From NCBI GenBank assembly GCA_905221605.1, contig CAJNDS010000236.1, positions 325,001 through 389,000 on the forward strand: 64,000 nt of DNA. Direction: 5' to 3'. The stretch comes from Symbiodinium natans (taxonomy: Eukaryota > Sar > Dinophyceae > Suessiales > Symbiodiniaceae). Positions 1 to 10,230 of the stretch are shown one piece after another; position 1 is the stretch's first letter, and each line of letters opens with the position of its first letter. Position numbers and translations under genes: made by a program. The notes beneath the pieces were generated by a model. That model was not told the DNA's origin, did no database searches, and worked only from the letters and a program-made list of their open reading frames with translations.

Positions 1-487
1 CGGACTTCTTTATGTTGCACAGCACTACATGACCGTACGGCTGAGTACAGTGCAGGATACTAATTACAGTGCATGGCGTTACCTTATCTTCTGCTATGTG
101 ATATGATAACACAAGATTATATGCACATGTGTTGTGAGTTGTGGCAGAACATGTTCTTCGTTGGGGCTCGAATGAATTCGGGAGTCGTAGTGTGGGGAGG
201 CGAAGAAGCTTAACAAAAGAAATCTCTTGCCGCATTCGGATGATATTCCTTCAACCGCTAAGCCCTTAAAGGGGGCGCAGGCCCTGCAACTCTACACCTC
301 CCCCAAAGCCCTCCAACTCCAAAGGTCCTGGGGATCCTTTTCGGCGGCTATGCAGTCGTGCAACACCAGCAGAGTGGGGAAGGCCACATGACGATCGGCC
401 GGTTTACGGTGTTCCCAGCCTGGGTCTGGCAACTTTGTTCCGACCTCGTTTCGCTTGAAAGCCCCTTGCAGGACTCCGCTCGTCTCA

Positions 488-641
488 TCCCCCCACCCCC
501 CCACCCCCCCACCCCCCCACCCCCCCACCCCCCCCCACCCCCCCCACCCCCCTACCCCCCCCCACCCCCCCACCCCCACCCCCCCACCCCCACCACCCCC
601 CCACCCCCCCACCCCCCCACCCCCCCACCCCCCCCCCCCCT
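488..641 (+). repeat. C-rich low-complexity tract, (CCCCCCA)n
   Basis: About 150 bases of cytosine runs broken by single A or T. It translates as poly-proline on + and poly-glycine on -, so the long ORFs crossing it are artefacts of composition. The G-rich strand could form G-quadruplexes. Confidence 0.95.
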
Positions 642-1158
642 TTTTGTTCTCCCCCAACCAAAGCACTTCAAGACCCTGGCCCGAGAGCGCCAGGTTGGTC
701 CAAAGGCCCCCTGCACGAATCACCCTAAGCCCGAAGTCCCTGATGTAGCGAGGTTCGTCAGCCTGTACAATATCATTGTGGACGTGCTCTACAGTTTCAT
801 TGAGGCATGGGACGGCCTGGTCTATGCGGGGATACTTGTGGAGGAGCTTGCCAAGTTCATCAACCGGCCCAGCCGGTGGCTCCACCATCTATCCGACGAG
901 CCCGTCGACCCGCAGGAGCATCCGATAATGCAAGGATCCTTCACCATCAAGCTGGATTCGATAGGCGTGGATCTGGATGTATCGCCGCGAAAGCAGGGGC
1001 GGATGGATGCGGGCATCCCCTTGGGCCGCACCTATGGCCTGCGGACCCAGAACGACGCCAGCTCCCTGCGCCGTCAGCTCGGCCCCCCGGCTTTTCCCAG
1101 CCTTGCTCTGCCAAATGTCACCCGACCCCGAAAACTCCTCCGCTTTGTGCAAGTGTGA
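642..1158. other. Region open on both strands, unassigned
   Basis: After the C-rich tract both strands stay open for several hundred bases. The + frame has normal-looking composition around 750-1060, and the - frame between 890 and 650 is equally protein-like. I recognise no family in either. The segment may contain exon sequence, but strand and limits cannot be decided here. Confidence 0.2.
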
Positions 1159-1202
1159 GAGCCGAAATCGCATCGAAGTCCCTCAAGCCTCCCCAAGATG
1201 TA

Positions 1203-1250
1203 CCCTGAACCCTAAACCCTAAACCGTAAAGCCTAAACCCTAAACCCTAA
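1203..1250 (+). repeat. Interstitial telomere-like array, CCCTAAA
   Basis: Six or seven units of CCCTAAA with single-base variants (CCGTAAA, GCCTAAA). It is flanked by unique sequence, so it is internal and not a chromosome end. Confidence 0.9.
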
Positions 1251-1818
1251 GCAGGACTGTCCACCCTGCAAGGTGAGATCCTGGGCGGACTGCGGATCCC
1301 TTCTGGAAAGATCGACCTGGTCAGCTGCGCCAGGCTACAAACCCTGTAGGCCCTAAACCTTCCAAACACTATACGCCCTATAAACCCCCATGAGGTTAGT
1401 CGCTTAGTCTTGAACCTTTTAAGGCCTATACACCCCCATGATCACCCCTGAAAGCCCTACAACTCCCCCCTGATGAAGGCCAGAAGCCCTCTAAAGACCC
1501 CGTGATAAGCCTCATACAGCCCTCGAGGTTCTTGCTGCTCAAACCTCCGGTCACCTTGGCTGCGGGAACCGTCCTCGAAAATCTGCTGCGCGGCTTCGGA
1601 GACATCGCTCTTTCTGCTCTTGGGCCTCTTGGGTAGTTCTGCAGTCTCGAGTCCAAGTCAACAAAATCCGAAAAACCCGACAAGGCTGGCCAATGCGGCC
1701 GCTTGGGTTCGGGCCAGTGACGTTGTGGCCGCTGGGAAGAAGGAGGGCCTTGGGATGGGTGCTTTCACAGTGGGTACTACGTCCTCCTGCAAGAGGTGCG
1801 GCCGTTAGGTCGAGACAG

Positions 1819-2027
1819 GTGCAAAAGCTGAGGCACTTCTGGCCCTGTTGGGCATTCCGCTGCCCCCGCCTGCTGGGGCCCAGCCGCGGCACGCACTGGA
1901 CCCAGCCGCCCTGCTCCAGGCATCTTCCCGACATGCGACGTGCGAGAGCCCTCCTGCTTTTGTCGCCTTATGCATCGTTATGTGCGGTGCCCTGCGTCCC
2001 GTGCTGTGCAACCTTGCCCGGCCATGA
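1819..2027 (+). CDS. Exon candidate, unknown protein
   Basis: An AG acceptor (gagacag) is followed by 68 open codons to a TGA at 2025. The first 40 or so residues look like real protein: alanine/leucine-rich helix (AKAEALLALLGIPLPPP), then a proline-rich turn and another helix (ALDPAALLQASSRH). The later part is cysteine-rich and may be intron read-through, so the true exon probably ends near 1935. No family recognised. Confidence 0.4.
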
Positions 2028-2261
2028 ATACAGAGATGAACATGCTGTAGGCTTGTGCAACATGTTGCTGGTGCCTTATAAGGGTTCCCGAAGGTTCTGG
2101 GGCACCGCCCTAAGGGTTCCCAGAATTTCTTGCGCGCCAGCGATTGGAGTCAGGCCCTGAGAGACGCCGCCGACCAGCATGGGGCCCCGTCCCCCAAGCT
2201 GAAGAGCGAAGCGATCCACGCCCACTGCACCTGGCCCCCAGTCTGCTTTGGTACTTGAGAA

Positions 2262-2291
2262 CCCCAAACCCTAAACCCTAAACCCTAAACA
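2262..2291 (+). repeat. Short CCCTAAA array
   Basis: Four heptamer units upstream of the ABC-like exon at 2692. With the TTTAGGG array at 3015 it brackets that exon. Confidence 0.85.
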
Positions 2292-2691
2292 CTTCCGGTT
2301 TGCCTTTGCTTCGGGGTCATCGGGCTGTCTTTGGTGCTCGCTCAATGTGACGGCATTTTTCAAGGCTGGAACGAGGCATCTTTGCAGAAGTCCTGATCAT
2401 GGTTGTGCTTGGATGAGCGCTCCGCCCTTGACTGTCCAGTAACCCGATAGCCCCAGTCGTTTGTGTTTCACAGCTTCATCTTTACACGAATGTTCTCTAT
2501 CCAGGTTCCGTGATCGCTGCCTGGAGTCTGACATCGATGTGTTGTCACCAATCGCACGCGCAGAGGACTTGGCTTTGAATGGCTTCAAGTCGCGGCTTCG
2601 GGCAAATTAGCAAGAGACACTTGTGAATCCTCCTAAATCTATGAATCCCCGAAATATTATCGTCGAAGAGAAGATAAGGCACTAATGACAG

Positions 2692-2805
2692 ATGCGGGAT
2701 GAAGTTGGTTTGAAGGAGCTCCTTCAGCCCTCCGAGAAGTTCCTCTTCGACATCGCTCGCGGCCTCCTGGCGGACCCGGAGGTGTTGGTGGTGCAGGACC
2801 CAAGG
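2692..2805 (+). CDS. Exon resembling an ABC-transporter nucleotide-binding domain
   Basis: After the acceptor gacag the frame reads a segment with LLQPSEKFLFDIARGLLADP followed by EVLVVQDPRS. This matches the stretch of ABC ATPases between the signature helix (SxxEkqlxxIARALLxxP) and Walker B (hhhhDEP). The catalytic D-E pair of Walker B reads Q-D here, so if the assignment is right this half-site should be poor at hydrolysis, as in degenerate ABC subunits or a decayed copy. The frame runs on into an AT microsatellite at 2849, which must be intron. Walker A and the signature glycines are not visible nearby. A coincidental helix is the alternative. Confidence 0.5.
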
Positions 2806-2848
2806 AGTATTCGACAGGCTCTGTTATCTAATATATACTATAAAAAAT

Positions 2849-2897
2849 TGTATATATATATATATTGCATATGTATATATATATACAATATCAGTAT
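2849..2897 (+). repeat. AT-rich microsatellite (TA)n
   Basis: Alternating TA run with a few interruptions, lying in the putative intron after the ABC-like exon. Confidence 0.9.
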
Positions 2898-3014
2898 ATC
2901 ATATATAGCATCATCTATCATAGATCACATATCATTTCTCTTCACGCTTGAGAGTCTACGGGCGTCGGGAGCCAGCGATCTTCGGGTGCAGCGCTTGCTC
3001 AGGGTTTCTGAAGT

Positions 3015-3072
3015 GTTTAGGGTTTAGGGTTTGGGGCTTAGGGTTTAGGGTTTAGGGTTTAGGGTTTAGGGT
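3015..3072 (+). repeat. TTTAGGG array
   Basis: About eight TTTAGGG units, opposite in orientation to the array at 2262, with the ABC-like exon between them. Confidence 0.9.
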
Positions 3073-3319
3073 ACTTCAGTTCGACTAGTTTAGAGTTGAC
3101 CGAGCGCCCACCGGCCCAAGCTGCAAGACCAACAAGACCAACACGCAAAGCCTGATTCAGTTTCGTTCCTGTTGGGGGGATGGGGGATAATGACGGCAAC
3201 ATGGTCTTTCAACCAAGGCTAGCAAGCAGTATCCCACGCTCCCTCTGTCTTAAGCCCTACACCTGGAACAAGCTTTGAACCCCAAACCCTACGCCCTACG
3301 CCATCTATTTCTGCTCCAG

Positions 3320-3424
3320 GATATTCTGGGGGTGCTTCCGCTGCCCCTGGCGCGGAACGCTCTGCAGATCCTCTGGCTGTGGCAGCGACTAGGAGGTCTG
3401 AAGGGGGCCGCCCTGCTCGGATAG
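3320..3424 (+). CDS. Terminal exon candidate, possibly of the ABC-like gene
   Basis: A pyrimidine-rich stretch and acceptor (ctgctccag) precede 34 codons ending in TAG at 3422. The peptide is leucine-rich and helical (PLPLARNALQILWLWQRLGG). It could be the last exon of the gene whose ATPase-like exon lies 0.5 kb upstream, but only proximity and strand support that link. Confidence 0.4.
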   Translation, partial: DILGVLPLPLARNALQILWLWQRLGGLKGAALLG

Positions 3425-3628
3425 ATCACAGCTTTGCTGGTGTTATAGTGGTTGTATTCTTACCATCATTATTGTGGCTACCACATCTTTTGTAGAATGT
3501 ATCATGCATAAGGTAGAACGCAAGATGTAACATATAACATGCAATACATTGTACACACATGCTCTCTGCCCAGAAGCCGCCGTGCAATGATCACCAAGTA
3601 TGCCTCGCAGCTAGCAATTTATACTCTG

Positions 3629-3945
3629 TAAACCCTAAACCCTAAACCCTAAACCCTAAACCCTAGACCCTAAACCCTAAACCCTAAACCCTAAACCCTA
3701 AACCCTAAACCCTAAACCCTAAACCCTAAACCCTAAACCCTAAACCCTAAGCCCTAAGCCCTAAACCCTAAACCTAAACCTAAACCCTAAACCCTAAACC
3801 CTAAAACCCTTAACCCTAAACCCTGAACCCTGAACCCTGAACCCTGAACCCGAAACCCTAAACCCTAAACCCCTAAACCCTAAACCCTAAACCCTAAACC
3901 CTAAACCCTAAACCCTAAACCCTAAACCCTAAACCCTAAACCCTA
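3629..3945 (+). repeat. Long interstitial telomere-like array, CCCTAAA
   Basis: About 315 bases, the longest mostly regular array in the window. Heptamers are mixed with CCCTGAA, CCCTAGA, CCTAAA and CCCTAAG variants, including a block of CCCTGAA units around 3822-3850. Unique sequence flanks both sides. Confidence 0.95.
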
Positions 3946-4395
3946 TCAGTCAAGGTCATCCTGGGCTTGGAGGGCGGCGCCCCAGCGCCTTCGTCCTCTT
4001 TTCCTGCGTGGCTCACGCCCTGCGGTGGACTCCCCCGTGCCCGGAGCTGTATGTTGTGTCGCAAGTTGTGGTGGCCCCCTAAACCCCTAAACTTTTGTGT
4101 ACCTGGAACCCTTGTGGTTGTTTTGAAAAGCTTTGAAAAGATTTGAGTTTGACTTGAGAAGCCGAGGCACCGTGTTCATTTCAGAGTCCGCGATCGTGTG
4201 CGCTGGGCTTCACCTGAGTCTCGTATAGCATTGCTTGTTTTTGCTTCCGGGGTTCCATATTGAAGACCGGAGGGACCAAACTTATGAACGCTGCGCCGCG
4301 CCCGATCGCTTCGGCCCGGCCCGAAAATCTCCAAAGAGGCAAGCACCTTTTCGGCTTCAGGCTGTTGTTGGGCATGTTGCTAAGGCCCCGCCGAA

Positions 4396-4564
4396 GCCCC
4401 CCCAACCCCCCCTCTAACCCCCCCCTAACCCCCCCAGCCCCCCCCTACCCCCCCCTCCCTAACCCCCCCCCTAACCCCCCCCCTAACCCCCCCCCCTCCC
4501 CTAACCCCCCCCCTCCCCCCCCCCCCTCCCCTAACCCCCCCCCCCCTAAACCCCCCCCCCCCCC
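4396..4564 (+). repeat. C-rich tract with CCCCCCTAA units
   Basis: Runs of 6-14 cytosines separated by TAA, CTAA or T. It looks like a telomere-like array whose C runs have expanded. The reading frames through it (PPNPPP...) are not genes. Confidence 0.9.
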
Positions 4565-4660
4565 GCCTCCAACCAACGCCCCGCGGCCGGGGTTGAGCCT
4601 ATGCCAAAAGCCCACAATTTCCTTAAAAGCATCACAAAATGATTCGGTTTTCTCATTGGT

Positions 4661-4762
4661 TCTTAGTAGGGAATCAGGGAATGAGGTACCCTACGTAATT
4701 CATTGCATTGGTATGTGTTGAGGGATGCAAGGGTACCACATTCCCTCATTCCCCACCAAGAG
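4661..4762. mobile_element. Short element with inverted ends (MITE-like)
   Basis: The left end TCTTAGTAGGGAATCAGGGA followed by ATGAGGTACCC pairs with the reverse complement of the right end (GGGTACCACATTCCCTCATT, then CCCCACCAAGA), matching at roughly 27 of 32 positions. About 40 bases of loop lie between. No coding capacity. The GGTACCC next to the loop also occurs in another family here (see 9268). Confidence 0.6.
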
Positions 4763-5416
4763 CCAGTATGTTTTGCTTGCATGAAACCCAAGGACGTATA
4801 AAGTAGCAAAACATAATTTTTTGAAGGATGGGACAAGCCCAGGGAAGATGTTGCAAAGGTGGTTAAAAGTTGCGGAAAAGACCCCTGTAAGGAGCCAGCA
4901 CATTGACGCCTGGCTGCTGTTACAGCCCGGAAGCTTGGAAATCGTTGAGGGCGCCCTCGACGACTGACGGCTCAGATGACACTAGTCTTTCCCCCTTGGG
5001 AAGATGGCGGGACCTGCGGGACCAGCAGTGATCCGAGACTTGATTCGAGAGAAAAAAAGGTAGCACAAAGCCAGCAAGCTGCCACACACCAGTCACCGAG
5101 CCTGCCGAGCGTGACCGTGTTTCCCCTGTGGACCCAGAAAGCACTCAGCCCTTAAGCCGAAGCACTCTTCACGCTTGTGTGCGTTCGTCGCATCCGGCAG
5201 CATATTGGTTGCGCCGCTGCAGAGTCGGCATGTGTCCTGTATTTTTGTAAACTAATGCATGTGTGGTTTAGGGGGTTAGAGCTACGGCTACGGCCTCGAC
5301 CTTCCACTCATCCACCCTCCCTCTCCCTTTCACCTGCTAGCCTGCTAGACTAGGGACAAGTCTGCGAACGTACACAAATTGTCCGCTCCTGGCAAGCCTG
5401 TGTTCTCTGAGCCGAC
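4763..5416. other. No gene recognised
   Basis: Unique sequence without telomere-like arrays. Short ORFs on both strands have no recognisable content and no convincing splice context. Confidence 0.5.
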
Positions 5417-5533
5417 ATGCCCACCTCATCCCTCAACCGGCAGCCTGAGGCGGATTGCGAGATGCAGCCGGCCTCTTCAAGCTCTCCCTCGCCAACGGGT
5501 CCGATGAACCGTTCTCCCACGCCGCGCGCTTGA
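5417..5533 (+). CDS. Small Ser/Pro-rich ORF, unassigned
   Basis: ATG at 5417 opens 38 codons rich in Ser, Pro and Glu, ending in TGA. A 153-codon frame (5455-5916) and a - strand frame overlap it, and I cannot tell which, if any, is used. It could equally be part of a low-complexity exon. Confidence 0.2.
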   Translation: MPTSSLNRQPEADCEMQPASSSSPSPTGPMNRSPTPRA

Positions 5534-5943
5534 AAGGCTCACAAAAGCCAGGCTCTAAGATTCCAGCTCCTGGATGCCAAATCCGATGGAAGCCGCTGAG
5601 GTCGGCATCTGCCACAGGGGACCTGCCAGATCTGACGCAGCGTGCGCCCGGCTCGGTTGCACCATATGACGGCCGGACAGCGAGGGGTTGGGTTGAGGGG
5701 CTTGGACTTAAGCCTCGGAGTGCGAGAGAGCGCCCCTCTGTCTGGCTAAGCGCAGTCAGTGTTGCAAAAGAGAGGGGGGTTCCTGGCGGGTCCACTGTGC
5801 CACTGGCTAATCATGGCAGGGATTATGTCCATGGGACTCTACGAGGAGTATCAGCTCCCTGGCTGCCTTTCCAGAGAAAGCGCCCCCTCCCCCTCGAAAA
5901 TCCCGAAACATCCTAAACCACTAGGTTGTTTGGCTTTCGGGAT

Positions 5944-6019
5944 GCTCTATACTCCCTCCCCTAGGTTCCTCTCCTTAAATAACCCTAAACAGGCTTAACT
6001 CTCCCAAAATGGCCCTAGT
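5944..6019 (+). mobile_element. Short repeat, family M4 (CTAGGTTCC...AGGCTTAA)
   Basis: CTATACTCCCTCCCCTAGGT, then TCC..CTCCTTAAATAACCC and CAGGCTTAACT. The same order of motifs occurs near 36.79 kb and, in part, near 50.18 kb. No coding capacity; probably a non-autonomous element. Confidence 0.5.
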
Positions 6020-6134
6020 CATGGAGGGTTTAGGGTTCAAGCCCGAGGAAATTCCGGGCCGGCAACTTGGCCTGGCGTCAAGGGAATGCTGGCGGTGCGC
6101 GGGGTGAGCTCACGGTGCAGGCCGATGCCCCGTT

Positions 6135-6241
6135 TACCCAAAGAGCCCAATAAACCTGAAGACAAGGAATGCATCACATGAAGGACCCCTGTATAGTGTA
6201 AGGTTTCTTCCTGAATGAGGGGGTATTGGGCTCTCTGGGTA
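6135..6241 (+). mobile_element. MITE-like element, family M2, copy 1
   Basis: Inverted ends: ACCCAAAGAGCCCAATA on the left; the right end reads GGTATTGGGCTCTCTGGGT. Internal sequence (CACATGAAGGACCCCTGTAT, then AGTGTAAGG) is shared with a second copy at 54.4 kb, so this is a family and not a chance palindrome. TA flanks both ends and could be a 2-bp target duplication. Confidence 0.75.
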
Positions 6242-6564
6242 GTGCTCGAGCCCCTCGGACCCCAAGATTGAAAGCCAAAGAGCGGCAGGCCCTTCGGACA
6301 GAAGAGCAGCGGAACAGGACTTGGTGAGTGAAAGTCCGTGAATTCCTGGGTGGCATCGCTAGCATCGTTCGTGGCTGTGTTCAACGTAGGCCGAGGTCCT
6401 AGCATCGAAACGCACAAGAGTTGGGATCGGCGCCTTGATACCCCAAAAAGGCCAAGAGGTGGGTGCCCGTCGCCTTAGGCCCTTAGGCACCCTTTCCGGA
6501 GCCCTTGGGCAGTACGCATCCCAAACTTTCACTGGAGGGCTGGGGCTTCGAGATGGGTACGAGC

Positions 6565-6792
6565 CCCTAAACCCTAAACCCTAAAACCCTAAAACCCTAA
6601 AACCCTAAAACCCTAAAACCCTAAAACCCTAAAACCCTAAAACCCTAAAACCCTAAAACCCTAAAACCCTAAAACCCTAAAACCCCCTAAAACCCTAAAA
6701 CCCTAAAACCCTAAAACCCTAAAACCCTAAAACCCTAAAACCCTAAAACCCTAAAACCCTAAACCCTAAACCCTAAACCCTAAACCCTAAAC
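6565..6792 (+). repeat. Octamer array CCCTAAAA
   Basis: More than twenty units of the 8-mer CCCTAAAA, not the usual 7-mer, flanked by a few heptamers at each end. The uniform extra A suggests local spreading of a variant unit. A second octamer array lies at 60.09 kb. Confidence 0.95.
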
Positions 6793-6839
6793 ATTGTGTG
6801 GTGGCAGGACCTTTCAAACTTTTTTCCCGACCTTCGAAG

Positions 6840-6930
6840 CTTGGCACTGGCGGCGGACGGCCTCCTACTGGACCCTCTGGGGGCACTCAGCCCCAAAGCA
6901 GCCCTTCTTGCCATACCCCCGAGCGGTTGA
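6840..6930 (+). CDS. Exon candidate, unknown protein
   Basis: After acceptor ttcgaag the frame reads LALAADGLLLDPLGALSPKA and a few more residues, then TGA at 6928. The peptide looks like genuine helical protein. It lies just downstream of the octamer array. The overlapping 148-codon frame is less protein-like. Confidence 0.4.
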
Positions 6931-7389
6931 AGCAAAGCAGTGGAATCCCCAAGCACCTTGAGCCCTTCTCCTCTTTGAAGCTTAGGCGAGGCAAGGGCGG
7001 AACCATCACTTCCCAAAACCCGAGCGAGGCGATGAACAACAACCCCCTTAGTGACGCTGGGCCCAGGATCGCAATTTTCTTCACGGAGGGGTCGCTGCTT
7101 TTCGTGCTGGGCAGCTTTTTCGGCTTTGCGGGGGAAAGCGGCCCAGTCGCAGATGTGAGCCTTGTAATCCTACCGGCCTTTACAACAAGCCGAATAAAAC
7201 CTGGAAGTGCAGCTCAGAAGTCCCACGCAACTGGGGTTCTATAGAGACAAAGATGCGAAACTGTACAGTGCCAAGGCCCATCACCTTTCAACTTCGTTGC
7301 AGGAACCGCTCCCACACCCTGTGCCCCTGTGCCGGACGCTTTTGGTGCTCTTCAGCTTTCCAACGCCCAACGCCCAGGGTTCAGGGCTT

Positions 7390-7517
7390 GGGGTTTAGGG
7401 TTTGACCCTAAACCCTAAACCCTAACCCCTAAACCCTAAACCCTAAAACCCTAAAACCCTAAACCCAAAACCCTAAACCCTAAACCAACCCTAAACCAAC
7501 CCTAAACCCTAAACCCA
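7390..7517. repeat. Head-to-head telomere-like repeat, TTTAGGG then CCCTAAA
   Basis: GGGTTTAGGGT, TTG, then ACCCTAAACCC forms an 11-bp stem with a 3-base loop, followed by about 100 bases of degenerate CCCTAAA. This is a ready-made hairpin in either strand. Confidence 0.85.
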
Positions 7518-7520
7518 CAG

Positions 7521-7580
7521 CAAAACCTGAAGGCGGCTGGCGAGCCAGTGGCAACGCCCACGTCGATGCCCATCTCGTGA
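7521..7580 (+). CDS. Short terminal exon candidate
   Basis: A CCCTAAA array ends in acceptor acccacag, followed by 19 codons (QNLKAAGEPVATPTSMPIS) and TGA. A TTTAGGG array starts 30 bases later, so it has the CCCTAAA-exon-TTTAGGG layout. Confidence 0.35.
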   Translation, partial: QNLKAAGEPVATPTSMPIS

Positions 7581-7974
7581 AGGCGAAGTCTGCAAAGTTT
7601 GCAGGGATTAGGGTTTAGGGTTTGGGGTTTAGGGTTTAGGGGCTGCTTCGACCCATCCACCTGTGCCGACAAAAACAAAGGCCAGTTCGGGGCCCTACGC
7701 TTTCTTCTCTTGTAGTGATGCCCAGCCGTTCAGCCTGACGAAAGCCCACTCGCCACCAGGAATTCTCGGAACCTCCTGAGGGCCCTGATATGTCGGGCCT
7801 CACCCCCGCCCCTACCCCCCACATGAGAAAGGATCATGACATCGGACAGCACGAACAGAGTCCTGGGGAGGCCTTGAGCGTTTGGCCATCCCTTTTTGGC
7901 TCGGTTTTCTTCAGCTGCGGCGCGATTCTCATGTGCCTGGAGACGATGCCCCCTTGCTGGACTTGGGGTTCGGC

Positions 7975-8071
7975 CCTAAACCCTAAAGGCCCTAAAGGCC
8001 CTAAAGGCCCTAAAGGCCCTAAACCCTAAACCCTAAACCCTAGACCCTAAACCCTAAACCCTAAACCCTAA
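7975..8071 (+). repeat. CCCTAAA array with CCCTAAAGG variants
   Basis: Four units of the 9-mer CCCTAAAGG followed by normal heptamers and one CCCTAGA. This is another locally spread unit variant. Confidence 0.9.
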
Positions 8072-8165
8072 ATATGAGACCTCTTGCTGCGATCACATGA
8101 CCTCATGACACCACCGTGAACATGACAAAACACCCTGACCGACCAGACTCAAAACCATCTCAGCA

Positions 8166-8340
8166 CTCCGAACGAGATTCAAAACAATATCTAAATTTCT
8201 GAATCTCGATCGGAGTACTTTTAGACGGTGTGTCATGAATCTCGTTCGGAGTATTCTTAGATGGTGCTGGTTCGGAGTACTTTTAGATGGTGTGTCTTGA
8301 ATTTCGTTCGGAGTACTTTTAGATGGTGTCTTGCATTTCG
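8166..8340 (+). repeat. Tandem repeat of about 36-44 bases with an inverted copy
   Basis: Four imperfect units carry GGAGTACTTTTAGATGGTG followed by GAATCTCGTT. An inverted piece (CTCCGAACGAGATTCAAA) precedes them at 8166-8183, so the first unit can fold back. No coding content. Confidence 0.75.
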
Positions 8341-8566
8341 TCTAAACCCTGAACCCTAAACCGTCAGAGCCTTAGTGCTGAGGCTCTGGCAGGTCAAAGA
8401 GCATGGTCCCTTACCTTCTTTCAAGGGTTCTGAAGTCTGGGCCCTTGGGCTACTATAGGGTATATCAGGGGCCCCCTTTTGAGAACCTATATCAAGGCGG
8501 ACCATGTACCTACCCTGAGAACAGGGTCTTCAGGGTCTTCAGAGGTTTTAGGCCCCCAATACCTGT

Positions 8567-8660
8567 CTTGGCAACATCAGGAACGTGCTGCGGCCGATTG
8601 GCTCCTGGACCTTCCAAATCTTCAACGTCAAGAACATCTTTGCCACCTGTCTGTGCTCAG
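8567..8660 (+). CDS. Exon candidate, unknown protein
   Basis: The frame reads LGNIRNVLRPIGSWTFQIFN, then VKNIFATCLCSG, and stops at a GT donor (ctcag|GTCTG). Composition suits a membrane-proximal helix. The acceptor is not clear and no family is recognised. Confidence 0.3.
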
Positions 8661-10121
8661 GTCTGTCGATGAAGAAAAGTAAAAATATAGAACATATAAA
8701 TATAGAGATGTACATGAATCAAAAGTGTGTGTATATATATATATATTTTTTTTTATACACGCACACACCCTTTTCTGTGTTCGGGAGAGAGAATGAAATC
8801 CGTCGTGTCGGTGAAGATGTTTTGAATGCACAGTTGACAGAACGGAAAGCCACACTCTCAGACAGACATTTCTGTGTTTTTCGTGTAACCGGCTTTCTTC
8901 ATATTTGCAGGAAGGGCGCTCAATCTGTATGTAGTAAGCTAGATGCGCTCTCATCTTTGCAACGTTTATGAGCCAGTGAGGGGCCCTGGTATTTCGTCTT
9001 AAAACGAGGAGGACCTCTCACTACGAAAGCAAATCAAAGGCATCCTGCAATTCCTTATCAAGTCAGACAAGCTGTCCCATGACCGCCAATAAGGCTGCCA
9101 ATACATCTCTTATGATCATTTTTTAAACCGCGCGTCTTTCTTATGTGTAAGCAAGTCAAACTTTAGCTTCAGTCATAGAAGAAGTAGTTTCTCATCTTTG
9201 GAGCACAGCAACGTGGACCCATCTCCTGACGACACCACCCCCCTCCCCCCCAAACAAGAAAAATAGGATTCCCTGATAATAGGGACCCCAACAAGGTACC
9301 CCAATAAGGTACCCCTAACAGGCGACAAGAGGGCGATCTGCACATGTCAAAAATGCGGTGCGTGTAGTATGGATCCAGCGCTTCAACTCACTTTGACCTT
9401 TGTTGTCAAGAACCGGATATCTTTCCCATGTCGTATGAAGAAGCAGCAAGGGACTCTGCGGCCTTCTTCTTGTCATAGTTCACAGCGAAGAGGCTTTCGT
9501 ATTACCGTTTACGAAGCACTCGAGTTCGTGCAGCAAGCTTCTTTGTGATTACGGTTGCTGCTGAGAGCCCCATCGGATATAGCACTTGTCAAGAAAAGTA
9601 ACGGCTCTCGTGAAAAAAACCCTCAGACTATTGGGTGGTTTCTCAAGGAGGAGCCCTTTCTTTCCTTGTCACGGCAAACCGTTCTAGTGTCTAATCCAGA
9701 GGAATCAAGCTCGTGGGAGACTCAAAGCACACAGCCCATGCACTGAAAGACACGGCAGCTACAGGCCGTCCGCGCGCAGCATCCTCCGAAGTAACTGTCG
9801 TGCTCTCGAGGTTTTGGGCAGCATACATCGCCCCAAAACACTGAGACTTCACAGCATTTCGACCTGCTGAGCTCCAGAAGCAGAAAAAAATGGTGGATCA
9901 TGGGGGGGGGAGGCTGTGGAGCGGGGGCCCGGAGGGTCCGGGGGGGGGGGGGGGGGGGTGGCACCTTTAGTCTACATATATACATATTTCTGAATATCTA
10001 AGTATGACCGTTAATCTACAGGTATATATATATATATACATATATATATACATGTATATGCACATGCATATTTACATATGCACATGCATAGGTGTTTTGA
10101 CTGCCCTTTCTACATTTTGAG
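8661..10121. other. No gene recognised; AT microsatellites and poly-G
   Basis: Holds a (TA)n run near 8731, one M5-family fragment at 9268, a poly-G tract at 9902-9958 and TA repeats at 10021-10080. ORFs on both strands look like noise. Confidence 0.5.
9268..9312 (+). mobile_element. Fragment of repeat family M5
   Basis: GGATTCCCTGATAATAGGGA then CCCCAACAAGGTACCCC. Related sequences lie at 12.72, 18.54, 42.42, 54.98 kb and, inverted, 56.27 kb. Confidence 0.6.
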
Positions 10122-10180
10122 GCGTACTTGGACAGCTGCCACGCCACGAACCCCGAAATTGGCAGCTCCTCGGACAAAAG
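10122..10180 (+). CDS. Exon candidate with consensus donor
   Basis: Pyrimidine tract and acceptor (cattttgag), 19 codons (AYLDSCHATNPEIGSSSDK), then donor AAAAG|GTGAGG. Both splice sites are good, but the protein is not recognised. Confidence 0.4.
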
Positions 10181-10230
10181 GTGAGGCCAAAACCCTAAAC
10201 CCTAAACTAAACGCCCTATCATTGATTCCT

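Noticed and set aside
455-748. Proline-rich protein encoded across the C tract
   Set aside because: All frames through a (CCCCCCA)n tract are open and give Pro, His or Thr; the reading is a product of composition.
3629-3945. A chromosome end (telomere)
   Set aside because: The array is flanked by unique sequence on both sides and dozens of similar arrays occur across the window in both orientations, so they are interstitial.
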